A program made the position numbers and the translations under genes. Below are positions 16,331 to 26,138 of a DNA stretch of 63,144 nt, in pieces. The DNA is taken from positions 1 to 63,144 of the forward strand of contig JAEXRW010000001.1 of NCBI GenBank assembly GCA_023454175.1, written 5' to 3'. Position 1 is the first letter of the stretch. Each line of letters opens with the position of its first letter. Under the pieces are notes generated by a model. That model searched no databases. It was not told where the DNA came from and saw only the letters and a list, made by a program, of their open reading frames with translations. The stretch is from Bacillota bacterium. GTDB lineage: Bacteria > Bacillota > Clostridia > Christensenellales > JAEXRW01.

Positions 16331-17782
16331 GTGCAGGAAACGGGCAAAAAAGGCGGAAGGCTGTCCTTCCTCCTGAAACTATCCTACGGCGCGGGCAACC
16401 TGGGCTACGGCGCGGCCTTCCAGGTGCTCACGATGTATGCGCTTTTTTATGCCACCGAAGTGCTGGGCCTCTCGGGCATCGTGGCGGGCGCCATCATCAG
16501 CGCGGGGACGTTTATCGACGCGCTGGTGGACCCGCTCATCGGGCACGTATCCGATGTCACGCGGTCCAGACGCTTCGGCAGGCGTCATGCCTACCTGCTT
16601 TTCGGCGGGATCGGGATGGCCGTGTGCATCACCCTGTTCTGGCTTGCGCCGTGGTTTTTCCCGTTGCGTCAGCCGACAGGCACCGCGGCCGTCACCGTGT
16701 GGTTTGCCGTGTGGCTGCTGCTTTTCCGCTTGTTTTCCACCGTATTTGCCATGCCGTACAATGCCCTCTCGGCGGAGCTTTGCGAGGACTATGATGAGCG
16801 TACGGCGCTGCAGGGCTACAAAACGGCTTTTTTTGTGGTCGGCCTGCTTTTCCCCTCCGCCGTCATCACCACGTTCTTTTTCCGGGCCACTCCCGATTTT
16901 GCGCAGGGGCAGCTGAACCCGGCCGCATATCCGCCCATGGGCATCCTGCTGGGGGCCATGGCATTGATCCTGAGCCTGATCAGCTTTGCCGGTACCTTCC
17001 GCCGCATCCCGCATTTGCCAAAGGCGCCCGATTCGGACATGGGGAAGGGCTACCTGAAAAAGCTCTACCTCTCCCTGCTGGCGGCGCTGAAAAACCGGGA
17101 TTTCAGCCATGTGGCCTTCAGCTATCTTTTTATCAATATCGCGGCGGCGCTTGTTTCGGGCCTGGGGTTGTACGTGATGACGCAGGCCTTCCGGATGGAT
17201 AATTTCGAGATCGCGCTGGTATTCGGTCCCACGTTCGTATGCGCGGTGGCCTCCCAGCCGCTTTGGTGGGCCGTTTCGAAAAAGCTGGACAAAAAGCCCG
17301 CCATGCTGCTGGCCATCGCATCCACCGTCCTGGGCATCCTGTACATGCTGGCCATGCTCTTCATCCGTGAAAGCGTGATGGGGAAGCCCTTTGCCTTTAT
17401 CCCCTTCATGCTCCTGGCGGGCGTGGGCATCGGGGGCGTGCTGACCATGCCTTCTTCCATGGTGGCCGATACCATCGATAAGACCGAGCTGGAGACGGGG
17501 CGGCGCACCGACGGTACCTTTTTCGGCATGCTGACCTTCCTGTATAAGCTTTCGCAGGCGGCAGCCATGATGGTGGTAGGCGCGCTGGTGGATACCATCA
17601 AACTGGAAAGCGAGTCGGCGCACACCAGCGCGGGGCTGCCGCTGGGGCTGGTGCTGTGCATCGGCTGCGTGGTGTCGCTGGCCGCGGGAGCGGCTTTGGC
17701 GGCGGGGTACAAACTGACAAAGCAACAGGTCTCGGAGATCCAGCAAGGCCTTGAAGAAAAACGGAAGGCGCGGGGGACATGA
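16331..17782 (+). CDS. GPH-type sugar:cation symporter (MelB/XynB-like MFS)
   Basis: A 483-residue, 12-helix transporter of the glycoside-pentoside-hexuronide family. Diagnostic stretches are YGAGNLGYG near the N-terminus, DALVDPLIGHVSDVTRSRRFGRRHAYLLFG (helix 2 to loop 2-3) and PYNALSAELCEDYDERTALQGY. It begins with GTG behind GGGAGG. The substrate cannot be read and no glycosidase gene is adjacent. Confidence 0.9.
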   Translation: MQETGKKGGRLSFLLKLSYGAGNLGYGAAFQVLTMYALFYATEVLGLSGIVAGAIISAGTFIDALVDPLIGHVSDVTRSRRFGRRHAYLLFGGIGMAVCITLFWLAPWFFPLRQPTGTAAVTVWFAVWLLLFRLFSTVFAMPYNALSAELCEDYDERTALQGYKTAFFVVGLLFPSAVITTFFFRATPDFAQGQLNPAAYPPMGILLGAMALILSLISFAGTFRRIPHLPKAPDSDMGKGYLKKLYLSLLAALKNRDFSHVAFSYLFINIAAALVSGLGLYVMTQAFRMDNFEIALVFGPTFVCAVASQPLWWAVSKKLDKKPAMLLAIASTVLGILYMLAMLFIRESVMGKPFAFIPFMLLAGVGIGGVLTMPSSMVADTIDKTELETGRRTDGTFFGMLTFLYKLSQAAAMMVVGALVDTIKLESESAHTSAGLPLGLVLCIGCVVSLAAGAALAAGYKLTKQQVSEIQQGLEEKRKARGT

Positions 17783-18222
17783 TACGGGCGGTATGGAAAA
17801 CCTATTTGGACGCGCAGGAGGATATCGCGGCTGTACGCGGGGCATGCGGGGCGGATGTGTACGAACCGGCCGACGACGATACGCTGCACGTCGTGGCCTA
17901 TGAAGGCGGGAAGGCTGTGGCGGCGGGGCGTGTGAAGCTGGAAGGCGAGCGGGCCGATATCGACGGCATCTGCGCGATCCCGGGAGAGATTAGTGAGGCG
18001 ACGTGTGACCTCGTAATCAGGATGCTGTGTTCTGGAGCCGTCAAGTCCGGGTGCATTCACATCGCCATCACGGCGGGGCTGGAGCTGGAGAAGCTGATCC
18101 TGCCGCTGGGCTTCATCCGCGCGGGGGAGGCCCGCTCAGGTAAAGCGGACGTGAACATGGGGTATTACGCCGCGCGGGCGGAAACGGTCACATTCAGCAC
18201 GTGTAAAAGCCGCGGGAATTGA
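17779..18222 (+). CDS. GNAT-like N-acetyltransferase
   Basis: A 147-residue protein whose ATG overlaps the symporter stop (ATGA), so it is translationally coupled. The pattern LHVVAYEGGKAVAAGRVKLEGERADIDGICAIPGE is typical of beta strands 2-4 of GNAT enzymes. The acetyl-CoA loop is poorly conserved, so the assignment is tentative. Confidence 0.65.
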   Translation: MIRAVWKTYLDAQEDIAAVRGACGADVYEPADDDTLHVVAYEGGKAVAAGRVKLEGERADIDGICAIPGEISEATCDLVIRMLCSGAVKSGCIHIAITAGLELEKLILPLGFIRAGEARSGKADVNMGYYAARAETVTFSTCKSRGN

Positions 18223-18386
18223 CAGGCGGCTTCGATTGATGCTGTTTGATAGCGATCGCTTTCATACGGTATCATAAAGCACTAGCATAACAATCAAGCA
18301 ATGCCAAATAATTTTGTCTTGCACAGAAATGCGCCGTATTATATAATAACTTTTGCATTGCATATGCACATGCATCCATACGGTAT

Positions 18387-18462
<76 letters not shown>

Positions 18463-18463
18463 C

Positions 18464-18498
18464 AAAGCGAAGGTACTCGTAGGAGTACCTTCGCTTTT
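18464..18498 (+). terminator. Terminator of tRNA-Thr
   Basis: A perfect 15-bp stem with a GTAG tetraloop (AAAGCGAAGGTACTC and its complement) ends in T4, two bases after the CCA end. Confidence 0.92.
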
Positions 18499-18635
18499 GA
18501 ATAGCCTTTCTATTAAGGGCTATTTCCGTTTTTTCGGTTATGATCCGTCCGATGATTTGAGACTCCTCCAGAACCCTGTCCGTTGCTTTTTCGTATCAAT
18601 ACGCGAAATATGCGTAACTTTTTTAAAATTCTATA

Positions 18636-18728
18636 CGTAGGGTCGGCCCTGCGTGGCCGACCAAAACCCTGCAACGCCTAAATGCGTTTTTATAGCACAT
18701 TACGTAGAGTCGGCCCTGTGGCCGCCCG
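18636..18728. repeat. Two copies of a GGCC hairpin repeat
   Basis: The first copy has the arms GGTCGGCC (18641-18648) and GGCCGACC (18655-18662) around CTGCGT. A degenerate second copy begins near 18710. Both follow a TACGTAG lead. They belong to a repeat family also found at 29.5-29.9 and 44.3 kb. The surrounding 18499-18789 has no gene. Confidence 0.75.
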
Positions 18729-18789
18729 GAAATATACATGAAAAAACGGCCCCCTGTCACGGAGGCCGTTTTTCAATCGGTTCAATTTC

Positions 18790-20157
18790 TTATCCCATCA
18801 GCTTTTTCAGCAGGCCGTACCCCTTGTCGTAGGGAGGGTAGCGTACCGGCACGTCGATGGCGGTGGCCTTTTTCAGGATGCTCTTGGCATGGGAAAAGGT
18901 GTCATAGCTCCACTTCCCGTGGTAGCCGCCCATCCCGCTGTTCCCCACCCCGCCGAAGGGCATGTGCGAGGAGGCCAGGTGCACGATGGTATCGTTCACG
19001 CATCCCCCGCCAAAGGATACGCGGCTCAGCACCTCTTTCTCCACCGCACTGCTGGAGGTGAAAAGGTACAGCGCCAGGGGCTTGGGCCTGCCGTTCACGG
19101 TCGTGATGACGTCCCTGAGGTCGGTGAATGTGAGGATGGGCAGCACCGGCCCGAAGATCTCCTCCCCCATCACGGGGTCGTCCCAGGTGATGCTATCCAG
19201 GATCGTCAGGTCCAGCCGCAGCTTGTCGCTCTCGCTCTCCCCGCCGAAGACCAGCTTCCCGTTGGAGAAAAAGGCCTTCACCCGCTCGAAGTGCTTGGCG
19301 TTCACCATCCTGGGGAAGGTGTCGTTGTGGCTGGAGTGTTCGCCGAAGAAGGCTTTGGCGTGCTTCTGCATCGCTTCGAGCAGTGCATCCTTCACGTCCC
19401 TGTGGACGTATACGTAGTCCGGCGCCACGCACGTCTGCCCCGAGTTTAATGTTTTGCCCCAGATGATGCGCTTGGCCGCCATATTGATGTCCGCGTCCTT
19501 GGCCACGATGACCGGGCTCTTGCCTCCCAGTTCCAGCGTTACGGGTGTGAGGTATTTCGAGGCGGACTCCATGACCGTCTTGCCCACTTCCACGCTCCCG
19601 GTGAAAAGGATATAGTCAAATTTGTGTTCCAGCAGCGTCTTGTTGGCCTCGCGCCCGCCCTGCACCACGCTCACGAAACCGGGGTCAAAGGCCTCCGCCA
19701 TGATTTTGGCGATGATCTGGGATGTCGCGGGGGAATAGGCCGAGGGTTTCACCACCGTGCAGTTGCCCGCCGCGATGGAGCCGATGAGCGGGGCCAGCGT
19801 CAGCTGGAAGGGGTAGTTCCACGGGGACATGATCAGCACCACCCCGTAGGGCTCCTTTACGATTCGGCTGGAGGAGCTGAAATGCATCATCGGCGTGGGC
19901 ACCGCTTTCGGCCGCATCCACGCGCGCACATGGCCTATGGCGTGGGAGATCTCGGCCATCACCATGCCCAGCTCCGTGGCGTAGGCTTCAAAAGGCGTCT
20001 TGTTCAGGTCGCTTTTCACCGCGTCCAGCACGCCCTGCTCGTTTTTCCGTATGGCGGCCTGCAGGGCTTTCAGGGCTGCCACCCGTGCGCTTGCATCCAA
20101 TGTCTTGCCGCTCGCGAAATAGTCCCTCTGTTTTTCGATGATCTCCGCGATCTGCAT
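18790..20157 (-). CDS. Class 3 aldehyde dehydrogenase (YwdH/AlkH type)
   Basis: A 455-residue NAD(P)-dependent enzyme that oxidises aldehydes to acids. Catalytic Cys243 lies in GQTCVAPDY, the general-base Glu209 in TLELGGKSP, and the SPWNYP motif carries Asn114. The shorter length and lack of the N-terminal arm are typical of class 3. It is followed by an SGNH hydrolase gene upstream on the same strand, 20 bp apart. The physiological aldehyde is unknown. Confidence 0.93.
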   Translation of the reverse strand: MQIAEIIEKQRDYFASGKTLDASARVAALKALQAAIRKNEQGVLDAVKSDLNKTPFEAYATELGMVMAEISHAIGHVRAWMRPKAVPTPMMHFSSSSRIVKEPYGVVLIMSPWNYPFQLTLAPLIGSIAAGNCTVVKPSAYSPATSQIIAKIMAEAFDPGFVSVVQGGREANKTLLEHKFDYILFTGSVEVGKTVMESASKYLTPVTLELGGKSPVIVAKDADINMAAKRIIWGKTLNSGQTCVAPDYVYVHRDVKDALLEAMQKHAKAFFGEHSSHNDTFPRMVNAKHFERVKAFFSNGKLVFGGESESDKLRLDLTILDSITWDDPVMGEEIFGPVLPILTFTDLRDVITTVNGRPKPLALYLFTSSSAVEKEVLSRVSFGGGCVNDTIVHLASSHMPFGGVGNSGMGGYHGKWSYDTFSHAKSILKKATAIDVPVRYPPYDKGYGLLKKLMG

Positions 20158-20177
20158 CTCATTTGGCCCCCTCTCGT

Positions 20178-20801
20178 TTATTGGAATATCTGTTGGATCT
20201 CTTTCGCTATTGCTTCAGCCAGGTCCCTGTGGCCCTCCGGGCCCAGGTGCACGCCGTCCTCCCGGGAAGGCTTTGCGTGCAGCGCGCCATCCAGGTATGC
20301 CGTTGCGTACTTCCTGGCGATGGCTTCGTACTGCGTGTGCAGTTCCCGGCACGTTTCTGTGCCACCCGAGAACATCTCCTTGAATGGCCCCTGCTCCGCG
20401 ATCGGCGGCGGGGATACCAGCAGGAGGGTCGGCGCCCCGTTCCGCCCGCATCCGGAGTGGAGGATGATCTCCACCAGCCTTTCCATCCCGGCAGCGATCT
20501 CGGACGGGGTCACGGCAAATACCGGCTTCACGTCGTTCGTCCCCAGCATCGTCACCACGAGGTCCAGCGGTTTATGGCTGTTCAGGCAGGGAAAAAGGGC
20601 CGTCTCGCCGTTGCGTCCATCCTCGTCCGGGTCGTCCCGCACCGTGGTGCGTCCGTTCAGCCCCTCCTCGATCACGGTATAACCGGGGCCTAGCAGCTTT
20701 TGCAGTACGCCGGTCCAGCGCACATCCTCCGGGTAGCGTTCGCCCGTCGTACCGATGTATCCCCAGGTATTGGAGTCTCCGTAGCACAGGATCCGCTTCA
20801 T
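20178..20801 (-). CDS. SGNH/GDSL-family hydrolase (arylesterase-like)
   Basis: A 207-residue esterase with the block I nucleophile motif YGDSNTWG (Ser10), GTNDVK (block III) and the C-terminal DGVHLGPEGH supplying Asp and His. GGGAGG 7 bases upstream supports the ATG at 20801. It lies just upstream of the aldehyde dehydrogenase on the same strand and may be co-transcribed with it. Confidence 0.9.
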   Translation of the reverse strand: MKRILCYGDSNTWGYIGTTGERYPEDVRWTGVLQKLLGPGYTVIEEGLNGRTTVRDDPDEDGRNGETALFPCLNSHKPLDLVVTMLGTNDVKPVFAVTPSEIAAGMERLVEIILHSGCGRNGAPTLLLVSPPPIAEQGPFKEMFSGGTETCRELHTQYEAIARKYATAYLDGALHAKPSREDGVHLGPEGHRDLAEAIAKEIQQIFQ

Positions 20802-21038
20802 GCCTGCCTCCCGATATATCATATTTGTATGCCTGTATTATATCACCAATTGCGCTTTTGCGGCAGTAATGGCCGAACGGCGTATGTGCACCGGTTTCCA
20901 TCGGCCCCGGATCATCGAGTGACCGCTCGTTTTCATTATAGCACAGCTTTCATCCGGTTAAATCCGGGTTATTTAATATTTTCCAGCTGCCAAAATGGAT
21001 TTTCTGCTATAATGCTGGTGGAAAAGGGGGATGCCGTG

Positions 21039-21761
21039 ATGGAAAAGCTCGCGGAATTGAAAATGATCCTTGAAGGTGCTTCAAACATCGTGTTTTTCGG
21101 CGGCGCGGGCGTGTCCACCGAGAGCGGCATACCGGATTTCCGTTCGGAATCCGGCATCTACGCTACGGTGAAGCAGTACGGCTGCCCGCCCGAGGTCATC
21201 CTCTCCCATACCTTTTTCATGGAGCATCCCGACGTCTTCTATCGCTTCTACCGCAGCCAGCTCGTCTACCGGGATGCCCGGCCCAATGCCGCCCACCGCG
21301 CCTTGGCCGCTCTGGAGGAACGCGGCAGGCTGAAGGCGGTCGTGACGCAGAATATCGATGGCCTCCACCAGAAGGCCGGCAGCCGCACCGTGGTGGAGCT
21401 GCACGGCTCGGTGCACCGGAATTACTGCATGGCCTGCCATGCCTATTATGACCTGGACTATGTGCTGGACGGGGAAGGGGTCCCGCGCTGCCCCTGCGGC
21501 GGGATCATCCGCCCCGATGTGGTACTGTACGAGGAGGAGCTGGACCCTGAAAACATCATGCTCGCCACCCGCTTCATCCGGGACGCGGATACGCTCATCG
21601 TGGGGGGCACCTCTCTCGCGGTGGACCCCGCTGCATCCCTCGTCCATTGGTTCAAGAGCGGTAAGGTGATACTCATCAACAAATCAAAGACCCCGTACGA
21701 CGGGATGGCGGACCTCGTCATCCACGAACCGATCGGCGAAGTGTTGGGCGGTGTGGTTTGA
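21039..21761 (+). CDS. NAD-dependent protein deacylase (sirtuin)
   Basis: A 240-residue sirtuin that removes acetyl or acyl groups from lysine with NAD. It shows GAGVSTESGIPDFRS (about 22-36), TQNIDGLHQKAG (103-114), catalytic His122 in LHGS and the zinc ligands CMAC (130/133) and CPC (151/153). An AAAGGGGG site precedes the ATG at 21039. A TG-TATAAT extended -10 at 21008-21013 implies a short leader. Confidence 0.94.
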   Translation: MEKLAELKMILEGASNIVFFGGAGVSTESGIPDFRSESGIYATVKQYGCPPEVILSHTFFMEHPDVFYRFYRSQLVYRDARPNAAHRALAALEERGRLKAVVTQNIDGLHQKAGSRTVVELHGSVHRNYCMACHAYYDLDYVLDGEGVPRCPCGGIIRPDVVLYEEELDPENIMLATRFIRDADTLIVGGTSLAVDPAASLVHWFKSGKVILINKSKTPYDGMADLVIHEPIGEVLGGVV

Positions 21762-21829
21762 ATCAGGACCGGTTCCGTTCCTGCGTGATGATGGAGGATA
21801 CCGCATTGAAGTATTTGTGAGGTAACATC

Positions 21830-22801
21830 ATGGATGATTCATTCTATCCCCGGTATAAGGACGGGCGGCTGGACCCGCAGGTCGAAGCATTCCTTTCCTC
21901 CATTTCAAAAGGGGAGTCCGTCCCCCTCCGCCAGCAGACTCCTGAGGAAGTCCGCAGGAACTGCAGCATCCTCGGTTGGGTGAAAGTGCGGGGAAAGGCG
22001 GATAAGGTGGCGGATATCTCCATCCCGGGCCAGGCCGTAGATATCCCGCTGCGCATATATGTTCCCGCGGGACCCGGCCCGTTCCCGGTATTGCTGTACC
22101 TCCATGGCGGCGGCTGGGTCTTCGGCTCATTGGACGAGGCGGATCATGTCTGCCATCATCTCGCACATGGAGTACCGGCAGTCGTCGTCTCGGTGGATTA
22201 CCGCCTGTCTCCGGAGCATAAATATCCCTGCGCGCTGGAGGATGCGTACGCGGCCCTGCTGTGGGTGCACGCGCAGATTGCCGCCTGGAATGGCGACCCA
22301 AAGCGCATAGCCGTCGCCGGGGAAAGCGCCGGCGCCAATATGGCGGCAGTACTGTGCGCCATGGCACGGGACGGAAACGGGCCGCGGATCAGTTTTCAGC
22401 TCCTGATCTGCCCGTGGGTGGACCTGCTGCATTATGATACGCGCGCCTATGGGTACTTCGGGGATGGGCCCTGGCTCTCGAAGGAAAATATCGGGTATTA
22501 TGCTGATCAGTATCTTGATCGCGAAACGCAAAGGATGGATCCCCATGTTTCCCCGCTCCTGGCTGCCGATTTGGCGGGCCTGCCCCCGGCGCATATCATA
22601 ACGGCGGAATTCGATGTACTGCGGGATGAAGGGGAGTCTTATGCCGGACGCCTGCGCGCTGCAGGCAATACGGTCACTCAGAAACGGTATGGAGGAATGA
22701 TCCATTCCTTCATCGTCCTCAATAAGGTCCTGGATGTGGCGGATGAAGCCATGGATGACTGCGTGGTGGTCCTGAAAGAAGGGCTTGCAACACCGGGCTG
22801 A
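21830..22801 (+). CDS. Alpha/beta hydrolase of the hormone-sensitive-lipase (HSL) family
   Basis: A 323-residue esterase/lipase. The oxyanion-hole HGGG is at 92-95, nucleophile Ser166 in GESAG, and the likely Asp and His are in the C-terminal FDVLRDEG and GMIHSF stretches. It follows the sirtuin by 68 bp on the same strand, with GAGGTAAC before the ATG. Confidence 0.9.
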   Translation: MDDSFYPRYKDGRLDPQVEAFLSSISKGESVPLRQQTPEEVRRNCSILGWVKVRGKADKVADISIPGQAVDIPLRIYVPAGPGPFPVLLYLHGGGWVFGSLDEADHVCHHLAHGVPAVVVSVDYRLSPEHKYPCALEDAYAALLWVHAQIAAWNGDPKRIAVAGESAGANMAAVLCAMARDGNGPRISFQLLICPWVDLLHYDTRAYGYFGDGPWLSKENIGYYADQYLDRETQRMDPHVSPLLAADLAGLPPAHIITAEFDVLRDEGESYAGRLRAAGNTVTQKRYGGMIHSFIVLNKVLDVADEAMDDCVVVLKEGLATPG

Positions 22802-22957
22802 ATATATCGTTAACAAAAATCATGCAACACAGGAGAGGCAAACGGGCCTCCTTATGCATTTGTAGGCACGTGAACCAAGCACCCGAATATTGCTATTTAT
22901 CACCATATACGGTATTATAAGTTGGCTGACTGAGATTACACTCTTATGTGAGGTAAC

Positions 22958-24124
22958 ATGAAAAAAGAAAGCCGCGGCGTTAAAGCGTTTGCCATCGTGG
23001 GTGGGTTGATCTTTGCAGGCGTGATCCTGTATATCGTGCTGGCTGCAAATGATGTCTTTTTCGACCCTGTTAAAGCATTCGATTCGCAATCGATACGATA
23101 CATCCATCTGATGCATAATAAAGATGGATTAAAGCCGAAACCGGGTGATGAAGAGTATTCCCTGTCCGGGGAAAAAATTGATACCAATTTCTCCAGATAC
23201 AAAACCGCCTTCATCAATGCTTATGAAGCAAGCAGCAAAGATGTCCAGGCTCGTATGATTCGTCTCTTCCGTTACCAGGATGATAAAGACCTGGAAGGCG
23301 CGGTACTCAAAACCATATCCCAGCCATACTATCATGCGCAGGGCAATGAGTATTATTTGCTCATCCGGGATGCCCTGGACTACCTCTCCTTTATCAATGA
23401 TCCAGGCGTCGACAGCGCGGTATTCGAGCTTTTAAAAGGCGCGGCTTCCATCGCACCGGGGGGACAAGGGAAAACCGATGTGGAGATGTTTTTGGAGCGG
23501 AAGGATGTTCTCATCACCGCTTTTGAATACTTTTCGGCCAGGGGAAACGGTGAGTGGACCGATAAAGCCATCGAAATCATGAAAACCTACAAGGAGGGCC
23601 TGAAACAGCTGGCTGACGCTGACCCTGCAATGGCAGAATACTGCCAGCGGACCTCCAGCCATGCCGATCAATACATATACAGTAAAGTTGCCGCGCGGTG
23701 CGTGGCGTACATGAATACCACCACGCTCGGCACCGCAAACACCCGGACTATTCAGGGCGGGACGAGTATCGACTATACTCCGGGCAAGGTGATCGTTTTA
23801 CACAAAGAAGGGCTGGATAACATCGCTTTCAACAGCCTTCCCGAGAGTATGCGGGCTGCGCCGGATTTTGAAGGGATACAAACCATCTTCTATATCAAAG
23901 AGGAAGAGAAGGGCACGCCTACTTATGGGGAAGCTATAGTGTGCGACACCATCATATCTGTCATCGACAAACCGCATAACGCGCTCATCGCCACGATAAC
24001 CGTCAAGCCCGTCATAGAAGGGAGAAGTGTAAGGCGTGGCGAACAAATAAGAGCAGACAATGAAGATATTGAGAGAGCAATAAAATGTTTCCTGCAATTG
24101 CAGCCTTCCAGCCATTTATATTGA
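22958..24124 (+). CDS. Membrane-anchored protein of unknown function
   Basis: A 388-residue protein with one N-terminal membrane helix (about 9-29) and a large extracytoplasmic part. The middle (about 90-220) is helical and reads like irregular HEAT/TPR-type repeats (KDVQARMIRLFRYQDD, LIRDALDYLSFI). The C-terminal third is mixed alpha/beta. It starts behind GAGGTAAC. I recognise no family. Base composition is lower in GC than its neighbours. Confidence 0.75.
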   Translation: MKKESRGVKAFAIVGGLIFAGVILYIVLAANDVFFDPVKAFDSQSIRYIHLMHNKDGLKPKPGDEEYSLSGEKIDTNFSRYKTAFINAYEASSKDVQARMIRLFRYQDDKDLEGAVLKTISQPYYHAQGNEYYLLIRDALDYLSFINDPGVDSAVFELLKGAASIAPGGQGKTDVEMFLERKDVLITAFEYFSARGNGEWTDKAIEIMKTYKEGLKQLADADPAMAEYCQRTSSHADQYIYSKVAARCVAYMNTTTLGTANTRTIQGGTSIDYTPGKVIVLHKEGLDNIAFNSLPESMRAAPDFEGIQTIFYIKEEEKGTPTYGEAIVCDTIISVIDKPHNALIATITVKPVIEGRSVRRGEQIRADNEDIERAIKCFLQLQPSSHLY

Positions 24125-24304
24125 AGCGGTGATGGACGATCAAAGGCCATCTCCGCTCAGCGGCAGCGTATTGGATGCCATGGGATCATGCATGTAATGA
24201 GCCGGACTCCCATGCGTTTGTTCAAAGGCATATGGTTCACCCGTGCGTCCGAGTCCCACTGGCATTGTTATTTCATGGTATATAAATGCGTGGGTGCATC
24301 CGGG

Positions 24305-25261
24305 TCATTCCGCTCCGTAGAACATCAGATACTCTTCTACATGGTTCATCCAGTAAACCAGCTCATGGCCGCCGGGAAAAGCATGGTATTCCGCCTGCAC
24401 GCCCTTTTCCTTCAGTTTCTCATACAGTGTTTTCGTACCCCTGGACAGGCGGTCTTCCGTGCCGCAGTCCAGGTATATCGCCGTATGGGAGAGGTCGGCG
24501 CTTTCCGCCAGCAGCATCGGGCTCCGCTTCAGCTCATCCGCTTTCCGGTAGTAGAGCATGTAATAGATATCCGAACGGGTGTCCCCGGACAATATGGCTG
24601 CGGGGCTGTGCCCGCCGATCCTGCTGAAGAGATCGGGATAGGCCATCCCCAGGTGCAGCGCCACATACCCGCCCATGGAGAACCCGCCGATATACCGCCC
24701 CTCCCGGCCCTTTACCGTGCTGTAGTGCGCGTCTATATAGCCAATGACGTCGCGGATGATGTAGTCCTCATAGGGCCCCAGGCTCATTCCGTTGCTGGTG
24801 GATGTGGTCTTGGCGGAATTGATCCCAAAGCTGTTGCCGATATCGGGGGTGACGATGATGTACGGCTTGACTTTGCCGCTTTTGAAAAGCCCGCCTGCTG
24901 CAGGGGCCAGGTTCAGCTGCCCCCAGATATCTTCGTTGGCGCCATAGCCATGGATCAGGTACAGCACGGCATATTTCTCTTTGGCGTCGTAATCCTTTGG
25001 AAGGTAGACCTTCATGTACATTTCCTTCTTCAGGCTCTTGCTTTTGAAGGATACCTTGTCGCAGGGAAGGGGATCGCCATATGAGATGGCAGGGGATGGT
25101 GTGGTGCTTGGCAAAGGGGTTATGCTCGCCTGGGGCGGTATGCTCACAATTGCGGTCGAAGGCTTTACAGTTTCCTGCGGTATACTGCCGCACCCGGACA
25201 TGGCAGCGATCAATAGGATGCAAAGGCTGACGGCTAAAAGGTACCTCGGTAATTTCTTCAT
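24305..25261 (-). CDS. Lipoprotein esterase (EstA/FrsA-type, esterase D-like fold)
   Basis: A 318-residue lipoprotein with lipobox MSGC near residue 24 and a Pro/Ser/Thr-rich spacer, then an esterase domain. VLYLIHGYGANEDIWG carries the oxyanion hole, the nucleophile Ser is in GFSMGGY, and the C-terminal HELVYW gives the catalytic His. It resembles feruloyl/acetylxylan esterases and may act on cell-surface or dietary esters. GGAGGT precedes the start. Confidence 0.88.
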   Translation of the reverse strand: MKKLPRYLLAVSLCILLIAAMSGCGSIPQETVKPSTAIVSIPPQASITPLPSTTPSPAISYGDPLPCDKVSFKSKSLKKEMYMKVYLPKDYDAKEKYAVLYLIHGYGANEDIWGQLNLAPAAGGLFKSGKVKPYIIVTPDIGNSFGINSAKTTSTSNGMSLGPYEDYIIRDVIGYIDAHYSTVKGREGRYIGGFSMGGYVALHLGMAYPDLFSRIGGHSPAAILSGDTRSDIYYMLYYRKADELKRSPMLLAESADLSHTAIYLDCGTEDRLSRGTKTLYEKLKEKGVQAEYHAFPGGHELVYWMNHVEEYLMFYGAE

Positions 25262-25342
25262 TCAAACTACCTCCATCTGATGATTGGCATATAACGCCGT
25301 CCCTATGGAGCAGGGGCCTGCCGGCTTAAACTGGCGGTAAAG

Positions 25343-25828
25343 TCAGATCTGCACGTACCCGATCTTGTTTCCCGTCCACTGCAGATACTTCTCGAAGTCC
25401 CCGTAGCGCAGCGTCACGGTGGCTGTGTTCACGTTGGGGTGGAAGCAGATCTTTTCGCACGCAGAAAGGCCGCTGTCAACGAGCGCGACCACGCTTTTGT
25501 CAGTATTGTTGATCAGGCCGAAAGGGCCCACAGACCCCGCCGTTAGTTTCAATTGGGTGTACAGCCGCTCGTCCGAGCCAAAGGAAAGGCGCGACGAGCC
25601 GATCTGCCTGGCGAGCGCTTTCAGATCCGTTTGTTTGTTTTCGTCCACGATCAATAGGTAGTGGATCTTGCCGTTTGCATTGCGCAGGAAGAGGTTCTTG
25701 CACAGCTGCGCCGGGAATTTCATGCCTTTTTGCCGTGCTTCCTCGATGGTGAAGACCGCCTCGTGGTGCATCACTTCATATTCGATCCCCAGCGAATCCA
25801 GCACTTCGTATACCTTCTGTTCGTCCAT
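25343..25828 (-). CDS. ProX-type aminoacyl-tRNA deacylase (prolyl-tRNA editing domain)
   Basis: A 161-residue free-standing YbaK/ProRS-INS domain that hydrolyses mischarged tRNA, probably Ala-tRNA(Pro). Features are EVMHHEAVFTIEEA, the invariant lysine in LCKNLFLRN and SVGPFGLINN. The length matches ProXp-ala/PrdX proteins. It is monocistronic. Confidence 0.88.
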   Translation of the reverse strand: MDEQKVYEVLDSLGIEYEVMHHEAVFTIEEARQKGMKFPAQLCKNLFLRNANGKIHYLLIVDENKQTDLKALARQIGSSRLSFGSDERLYTQLKLTAGSVGPFGLINNTDKSVVALVDSGLSACEKICFHPNVNTATVTLRYGDFEKYLQWTGNKIGYVQI

Positions 25829-26005
25829 GGTGAATAAACCGCCCTGCCTTTATTTGGTTTTCCTTCCCTTTGTGGCATTGTACCACATTCAGGCCTGCTG
25901 GTGGAGCCTTGATTTTGCAATGCATAGGGGGGTTGATGGGGGAGCCGTCTCGTTCAGTGACAGGCCATCATATTTGTCACACTCTGTTAGGTTTTTACAG
26001 TTTCA

Positions 26006-26035
26006 TTGAAGTCCCGGTTAATCAAATGATATAAT
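26006..26035 (+). promoter_or_regulatory. Promoter of the propeller protein gene
   Basis: TTGAAG, 18 bp, TATAAT, in an AT-rich stretch 104 bp before the start codon. Confidence 0.6.
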
Positions 26036-26138
26036 AATTTTGTTATCATTTTGTTTTCTTATTGCTATTTACCATCCTGTCCATTATAAGTAATCCAGCA
26101 TCCGGGACAAGCCAATTTATGATTTGGAGGTAACTTCG